This document shows positions 7,634 to 11,197 of a stretch of DNA of 11,197 bases, piece by piece; positions within the stretch are counted from its first letter, which is position 1, and the number at the start of each line of letters is the position of its first letter. A program made the translations under genes and the position numbers. The stretch is taken from contig DAOVKH010000034.1 of the NCBI GenBank assembly GCA_030631875.1, positions 1 through 11,197 of the forward strand, in the 5' to 3' direction. The notes below the pieces were generated by a model. It searched no databases. It saw only the letters and a list, made by a program, of their open reading frames with translations, and was not told the origin of the DNA. This DNA comes from Deltaproteobacteria bacterium (GTDB taxonomy: Bacteria; Desulfobacterota; GWC2-55-46; DRQE01).

Positions 7634-7672
7634 GAAGTATTTAATTACCAATGGTTATTCACTTCTTTTTTT
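7634..7672 (+). promoter_or_regulatory. Leader hairpin followed by T tract (possible attenuator)
   Basis: In the leader of the gene starting at 7727, GAAGT (7634-7638) pairs with ACTTC (7661-7665), and inside it AATTACC (7643-7649) pairs with GGTTATT (7653-7659) with one T-T mismatch. Seven Ts (7666-7672) follow directly. The shape resembles an intrinsic terminator, but the stem is AT-rich and weak. It could be an attenuator, or structure by chance. Confidence 0.3.
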
Positions 7673-7726
7673 GGGGGAGTATTGAATAGTCCAGATCAAA
7701 AATATCTGAGAGAAGGGGGAGTTTTC

Positions 7727-8122
7727 ATGTCGGATAATAAAGAGGTAAAGGTAGCGATACTTGGGCTTGGAAGGGTTGGCAGTAAGTTTATGGGTAAGCT
7801 TGCCGAAAAGAGCAGTAATGGCATAAAGATAGTAGCGGCCGCTGAGAGAGATTCGGCTTCTGCCGGCATAGAAGAGGCCAAGAGCCAGGGCGTTGCCGTC
7901 CATAATGACAGTAAGGATGTCGTCGCCATGGGCGAGGATATAGATATAATATTCGATCTTACAGGAAATGTTGAAGCAAGGAAGGCCTTAAGGAGTGATC
8001 TCGCAAGGTCCGGGAATCAGCACACGGTCATCGCACCGGAGGTTGTAGCGTTCCTCATATGGGACCTTATGGGCGGCGAGAGTGGCGCGTTGCCAAGAGA
8101 CGCAGGAAAGAGCGGTTACTAA
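7727..8122 (+). CDS. Stand-alone Rossmann-fold NAD(P)-binding-like protein, function unknown
   Basis: The protein is a 131-residue single domain. Its N-terminus shows a beta-alpha-beta dinucleotide-binding fingerprint: VKVAILGLGRVG (7-18, with G13, G15 and G18), then a second strand ending in an acidic residue (KIVAAAE, E40), which would favour NAD over NADP. A further strand DIDIIFDLTG (71-80) resembles the cofactor domain of homoserine/aspartate dehydrogenase-type enzymes. The catalytic C-terminal domain of those enzymes is missing, so it may be a nucleotide-sensing or regulatory protein rather than a dehydrogenase. It is not obviously truncated, having its own promoter, leader and terminator. 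I chose ATG 7727, with AAGGGGGAG at 7713-7721 five bases upstream. A TTG at 7682 in the same frame also follows a GGGGGAG, but only two bases away. Confidence 0.75.
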   Translation: MSDNKEVKVAILGLGRVGSKFMGKLAEKSSNGIKIVAAAERDSASAGIEEAKSQGVAVHNDSKDVVAMGEDIDIIFDLTGNVEARKALRSDLARSGNQHTVIAPEVVAFLIWDLMGGESGALPRDAGKSGY

Positions 8123-8150
8123 TTTTTAAAATAGAGTTGTGATTTTTTAT

Positions 8151-8179
8151 GAGAGGGGCGCATACGCCCCTCTTTTTTT
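8151..8179 (+). terminator. Intrinsic terminator after the Rossmann-protein gene
   Basis: GAGAGGGGCG (8151-8160) pairs with CGCCCCTCTT (8165-8174) around a CATA loop, with one G-T pair at the base. The T run 8173-8179 follows. It lies 28 bases after the stop codon and separates this gene from the selenoprotein gene downstream. Confidence 0.92.
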
Positions 8180-8206
8180 ATTTCTTTTTCCACTCTTAAT
8201 TGTGCC

Positions 8207-8235
8207 TTGCCATAGTATCGCCTCGGAGTTATACT
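8207..8235 (+). promoter_or_regulatory. Sigma-70-type promoter of the selenoprotein gene
   Basis: TTGCCA (8207-8212) and TATACT (8230-8235) are separated by an ideal 17 bp, each matching the consensus at 5 of 6 positions. Transcription would start near 8242, just upstream of the Shine-Dalgarno GAGAGGG (8247-8253), so the leader is only about 20 bases. Confidence 0.72.
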
Positions 8236-8261
8236 CGTATCTATAAGAGAGGGCTTTGAGT

Positions 8262-9071
8262 ATGTCATTTAAAGACAGATTGATGGCAAAGATATTTACG
8301 GCCATACCTTCGCTTGGAAGGAGAGCCGCCAAGAGTATCTTATCTACCGGGGAGGGTATCGATATGAAGAGAGAAATACCGTGGAAGCCGTTCACAAAGG
8401 ATATTAAAGACGCGCGAGTAGCACTCGTCACTACGTCAGGCGTGCACCTTTCAGGAGACACCCCCTTCGATATGGTAGACCCTAACGGAGATCCTACCTT
8501 TAGAGTTATTTCTAATGAGAGCGATATTAAAGACTTGACCATAACGCATGATTACTATGACCATAGTGACGCCGACAAGGATATGAATATAGTCTTCCCC
8601 TTGGAGCGTCTGCGTGAGATGGTAGCCGAAGGTGCTTTAGGCTCTCTTGCCAAAGAACACTACGGACTTATGGGACACTTAAAGGAAGGCCACGTCGAGA
8701 CACTCATAAACGAGACGGCCCCGGAGATAGCCCGGAGGCTCATTGCCGATAATGTTGACTGCGTATTGCTCACCCCCGGATGAATCACCTGTAACCGGTC
8801 GGTCGGACTGGTACAAAGAGTAATTGAAGCGGCCGGCATACCTACGATAGGTGTGACGATCGTGCGTGAGCTTACAGAAGAGGTGGGGGTCTCAAGGGCG
8901 GTATTCCTTAAGTGGCCGATGGGGCATCCCATAGGCGAACCGAACTTTCCGAGAGGCCAACGCGTTGTCATCGAACGTGCCTTTGATGCTCTAAAAAAGA
9001 TAGAAGAACCCGGGACGATAATCGACCTTCCATTCAGATGGAAACGACGTGGCGACTTTGAGGTTGGTTGA
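8262..9071 (+). CDS. GrdB/PrdB-family reductase, selenoprotein (TGA 8781-8783 read as Sec)
   Basis: The product is a predicted 269-residue selenoprotein of the glycine/sarcosine/betaine reductase B and D-proline reductase PrdB family, which use selenocysteine for reductive substrate cleavage. Family blocks visible before the TGA are ARVALVTTSGVHL (52-64), DTPFDMVDPNGDPTFRVI (66-83) and ITHDYYDHSDADKDMNIVFP (94-113). After it, in the same frame, come NRSVGLVQRVIEAAGIPT and FLKWPMGHPIGEPNFPRGQR. The TGA is codon 174 in TPG-U-I-T-C, so Sec174 and Cys177 form a U-x-x-C pair of the type expected for a redox centre. A SECIS-like hairpin follows. ATG 8262 has GAGAGGG 8 bases upstream; the in-frame TTG at 8256 is too close to it. 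About 45 basic, partly hydrophobic residues precede the conserved core. No proprotein (PrdA/GrdE-like) partner is in view, so the substrate is unknown. Conventional annotation would give two fragments, 8262-8783 and roughly 8853-9071. Confidence 0.88.
8791..8814 (+). promoter_or_regulatory. Bacterial SECIS element for Sec174
   Basis: ACCGGTC (8794-8800) pairs with GACTGGT (8806-8812) as a 7-bp stem with one G-U wobble. Two more pairs (8791-8792 with 8813-8814) form below a bulged A at 8793. The apical loop is GGTCG (8801-8805), with G at both of its first positions. The loop begins 17 bases after the TGA, inside the 16-37 base window known for bacterial SECIS elements. SelB-tRNA(Sec) would bind here. 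Confidence 0.83.
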
Positions 9072-9137
9072 GTATAGACGGTACTTTTGCGGCTTTTTAT
9101 CTTAATGGAATTAGAGTATTTTAAGGTTCGAATTATC

Positions 9138-9167
9138 TTGACTAACGCTTCTGAAAATTGCTAAAAT
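9138..9167 (+). promoter_or_regulatory. Sigma-70-type promoter of the rnf operon
   Basis: TTGACT (9138-9143) and TAAAAT (9162-9167) lie 18 bp apart, and TGC just before the -10 box makes it an extended -10. Transcription should begin near 9174, only about 20 bases before the rnfC ATG. The rest of the 123-bp gap (9072-9194) shows no gene, and I find no clear terminator for the upstream selenoprotein gene. Confidence 0.72.
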
Positions 9168-9194
9168 CAAGGTCTTTTACGGTACTTAAAACTC

Positions 9195-10541
9195 ATGAAT
9201 CTAAAGACCTTTAAAAAGGGTGTACACCCTTCATATAATAAAGAACTAAGTTCCGGTGCAGCGGTCGTGACCGCGAAGCTTCCTGAGCGCGTCGTAATTC
9301 CTCTTAGTCAGCACATTGGTGCTCCGGCCGAAGCTATAGTCAAGAAGGGTGACCTCGTCGAAGAGGGCCAAAAGATTGGCGAGGCCAACTCCTTTGTTTC
9401 GGCTCCGGTACACGCCAGCATATCAGGCAAGGTCAAAGAGGTTGCCATGCATCCTCACGCCTCAGGGGGCAAGGTGCTCTCTGTTGTCATAGAAGGCGAC
9501 GGCGAGACGAAGAGCTGGCCTTCAAGTGATATAATAGGGCTTGACCTTTCGACCTTTGACACCGAAGTCATAAGGCTTCTCATTAGGAGTGCCGGCATCG
9601 TAGGTATGGGTGGTGCCGCCTTCCCGACATCCGTTAAACTCTCACCACCAAAAGATAAGTCCATAGACAGTGTCATCCTTAACGGATGCGAGTGTGAACC
9701 ATATCTGACGGCAGATGAGCGTGTTATGGTCGAAGAGGCCGGTAAGGTAGTATGGGGCTTAAAGGCTATAATGAAGTCCGTTGGTGCCGCTAAGGGTTAT
9801 ATAGGTGTTGAGGATAATAAACCAACTGCCATAGAGGCATTATCTAAGGTCTTGGACGGCGATAGTTCCCTTAAGAAAGATATAGAGATAGTATTGCTTG
9901 AGACCAAGTACCCGCAAGGGGCCGAGAAGATGCTCATAGATGCGGTCTTGGGCAGGGTCGTGCCTTTGGGACGACTTCCACTCGACGTAGGTGTTGTCGT
10001 CAACAACGTCGGTACGGCGGCTGTCGTATACGATGCCATCAAGGATGAAAAGCCTCTCATAGAGAGGATAGTTACCATTAGCGGAAACGGCATTACAACG
10101 CCAAAAAACCTTCTCGTAAGGGTCGGAACGAGCTTTGCAGATGTCATCGAGGAATGTGGCGGTCTTAAGGGAAGTGGTGAAAAAGAAGTATTAAATGGCG
10201 GCCCTATGATGGGTATTGCCCAACGTTCTTTGGACGTACCGGTTACAAAGGGAACCTCCGGCATTACAGTACTCGATGCCGATACCGTAAAACCTCTGGA
10301 CTTTAAGGCGTGCATAAAGTGCGCGAGTTGTGTTGAGGTTTGCCCCATGAATTTGATGCCATACAGGCTTGGAGACCAGGGCAGGCTTGCAATGACCGAG
10401 GACTTTAAGGCATGGAGCGGTGTGAGTTGTATTGAGTGTGGCTGCTGTTCATTCGTATGTCCGTCGAAGAGGCCGCTTGTGCAGTGGATACGCCTGGGTA
10501 AGATTAACCTGAGAGAATTGGAACGCGCCCAAAGTTCTTGA
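9195..10541 (+). CDS. rnfC: Rnf complex subunit RnfC
   Basis: RnfC is the peripheral NADH-binding subunit of the Rnf complex, which couples ferredoxin:NAD+ electron transfer to Na+ or H+ pumping across the inner membrane. The 448-residue protein starts with the typical MNLKTFKKGVHP, followed by a barrel-sandwich region (about 30-100). It has a glycine-rich nucleotide-binding segment GMGGAAFPT (137-145), the conserved NGCECEPYLTADERVM (163-178), and two 4Fe-4S motifs CxxCxxCxxxCP (C373/376/379/383 and C412/415/418/422). Length is typical of the shorter, clostridial-type RnfC without the Ala/Lys-rich C-terminal extension of gammaproteobacteria. The start is fixed by family similarity, since no good Shine-Dalgarno precedes it. 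rnfD follows after 56 bp. Confidence 0.96.
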   Translation: MNLKTFKKGVHPSYNKELSSGAAVVTAKLPERVVIPLSQHIGAPAEAIVKKGDLVEEGQKIGEANSFVSAPVHASISGKVKEVAMHPHASGGKVLSVVIEGDGETKSWPSSDIIGLDLSTFDTEVIRLLIRSAGIVGMGGAAFPTSVKLSPPKDKSIDSVILNGCECEPYLTADERVMVEEAGKVVWGLKAIMKSVGAAKGYIGVEDNKPTAIEALSKVLDGDSSLKKDIEIVLLETKYPQGAEKMLIDAVLGRVVPLGRLPLDVGVVVNNVGTAAVVYDAIKDEKPLIERIVTISGNGITTPKNLLVRVGTSFADVIEECGGLKGSGEKEVLNGGPMMGIAQRSLDVPVTKGTSGITVLDADTVKPLDFKACIKCASCVEVCPMNLMPYRLGDQGRLAMTEDFKAWSGVSCIECGCCSFVCPSKRPLVQWIRLGKINLRELERAQSS

Positions 10542-10597
10542 CAGATAGAGTGAGCTTTGCGGTTTAATTGACTGTATTAAAAGGGTAAACAAAGTAA

Positions 10598-11197
10598 ATG
10601 GCTGAAGATAAGAAAGATATTCAAGGCGGTGGAGCAAGTGAAGCTCCCTTTATAGTATCCTCGTCTCCGCATCTTCTTAAGGATGAATCCATCCCCAAGA
10701 TAATGCACACGGTCATAGCCGCGCTCTTGCCGGCGATGGCGGTCAGTGTATATTTCTTCCGTCTTGATGCGCTTATATTGATAGTAACCTGCCTCGTCGC
10801 GTCACTCGCAACGGAGTATGTTATTCAGCGTCTTCTCGGCAAACCCATTACTATATATGACGGCAGTGCGGCCATAACGGGAATACTTCTGGCTCTGACA
10901 CTACCTCCGAGCTTCCCGATACACGGCGCAATAATAGGTAGTGTATTTGCCATAGCCATAGGTAAGCAGATATTCGGCGGTTTGGGCTATAATATATTCA
11001 ACCCCGCTTTGCTTGGTCGTGCATTCTTGCAGGCAACTTACCCTGTACTTATAACCACATGGACCGACCCTGCTACCATGCAGGCATTGGGCGAAGGGGT
11101 AGACGTTATAGCCGCGGCCACACCACTTGCGATGTTGAAGTTCGAGGGAGAGATATTTAAACACACTTGGGATTTGATACTTGGCAACATACCCGGC
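10598..11197 (+). CDS. rnfD: Rnf complex subunit RnfD (3' end beyond window)
   Basis: RnfD is an integral membrane subunit of Rnf that carries covalently bound FMN. The frame is open from ATG 10598 to the last base, giving 200 of roughly 310-350 residues. Visible features are the N-terminal SSSPHLLKDESIPKIMHTVI (21-40) typical of RnfD/NqrB, and several membrane segments (about 38-54, 58-72, 91-102, 108-122). Also present are YDGSAAITGILLALTLPP (87-104) and GGLGYNIFNPALLGRAFL (127-144). The Thr expected to take FMN is T175 in AAATPLAML, where many relatives read SGATPLA. A weak AAGGG (10581-10585) lies 12 bases before the ATG. The gene follows rnfC in the order C-D, so G, E, A and B probably lie beyond the window. 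Confidence 0.94.
   Translation, partial: MAEDKKDIQGGGASEAPFIVSSSPHLLKDESIPKIMHTVIAALLPAMAVSVYFFRLDALILIVTCLVASLATEYVIQRLLGKPITIYDGSAAITGILLALTLPPSFPIHGAIIGSVFAIAIGKQIFGGLGYNIFNPALLGRAFLQATYPVLITTWTDPATMQALGEGVDVIAAATPLAMLKFEGEIFKHTWDLILGNIPG

Noticed and set aside
8781..8783. TGA as a nonsense mutation making a pseudogene
   Set aside because: The frame continues with intact family motifs for 95 more codons, the position fits a redox U-x-x-C, and a SECIS-like hairpin follows at the right distance. Decay would not be expected to give this combination.
9078..9187. Direct repeat ACGGTACTT flanking the rnfC promoter (9078-9086 and 9179-9187)
   Set aside because: A single 9-base repeat in about 110 bp with no symmetry or further copies is weak evidence for an operator or an insertion scar; I treat it as chance.
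9797..10348. Long open frame of 183 codons on the - strand opposite rnfC
   Set aside because: It lies wholly opposite the well-conserved RnfC coding sequence, has low-complexity Ser/Thr/Pro-rich composition typical of antisense frames, and matches no recognisable family.
1..11197. tRNA or rRNA genes, CRISPR arrays, insertion sequences, attachment sites
   Set aside because: I looked for cloverleaf-like segments, regularly spaced repeats, transposase motifs and terminal inverted repeats and saw none. All sizeable gaps hold only promoters, operators, leaders or terminators.

Overview
The window carries two gene clusters, all on the + strand, plus two single-gene units between them. It looks like a chromosome segment from a Gram-negative, probably anaerobic bacterium. 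The order pilB-pilT-pilC-pilS-pilR-pilA matches the type IV pilus locus of Geobacter and related Desulfobacterota (former Deltaproteobacteria). A selenoprotein gene and a clostridial-order Rnf start (rnfC then rnfD) fit that setting. GC content is moderate, and the ATA (Ile) and AGG/AGA (Arg) codons are used freely. The lineage is an inference from gene order and gene content; no 16S or other phylogenetic marker is present.

Region 1 (1-7590) is the pilus block. It holds the C-terminal two thirds of the extension ATPase PilB, the retraction ATPase PilT, the inner-membrane platform PilC, the PilS/PilR two-component pair and the major pilin PilA. Between pilR and pilA lie two tandem palindromes spaced 20 bp apart, the first overlapping the pilR stop codon. 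They are followed by a near-perfect sigma-54 -24/-12 promoter. PilR carries the GAFTGA loop needed for sigma-54 activation, so the locus looks like a closed circuit in which PilS senses a membrane signal, PilR-P binds the palindromes, and sigma-54 RNA polymerase transcribes pilA. A strong intrinsic terminator ends pilA.

Region 2 (7593-8180) is a single-gene unit: a promoter, a structured leader, a 131-residue stand-alone Rossmann-fold protein of unknown function, and an intrinsic terminator.

Region 3 (8207-9071) is the most notable part. A GrdB/PrdB-family reductase gene is interrupted by an in-frame TGA at 8781-8783, and homology-like sequence continues in the same frame to 9071. The TGA lies in a U-x-x-C redox motif and is followed at the right distance by a hairpin with a GG-starting apical loop, as expected of a bacterial SECIS element. 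Neighbouring genes, and this gene itself, use TGA as a normal stop. I read it as a 269-residue selenoprotein that a standard gene caller would split in two. No pyruvoyl-type partner subunit is visible nearby.

Region 4 (9138-11197) begins with its own promoter and encodes RnfC and the first 200 residues of RnfD. These are subunits of the ion-translocating ferredoxin:NAD+ oxidoreductase, whose operon presumably continues past the window.
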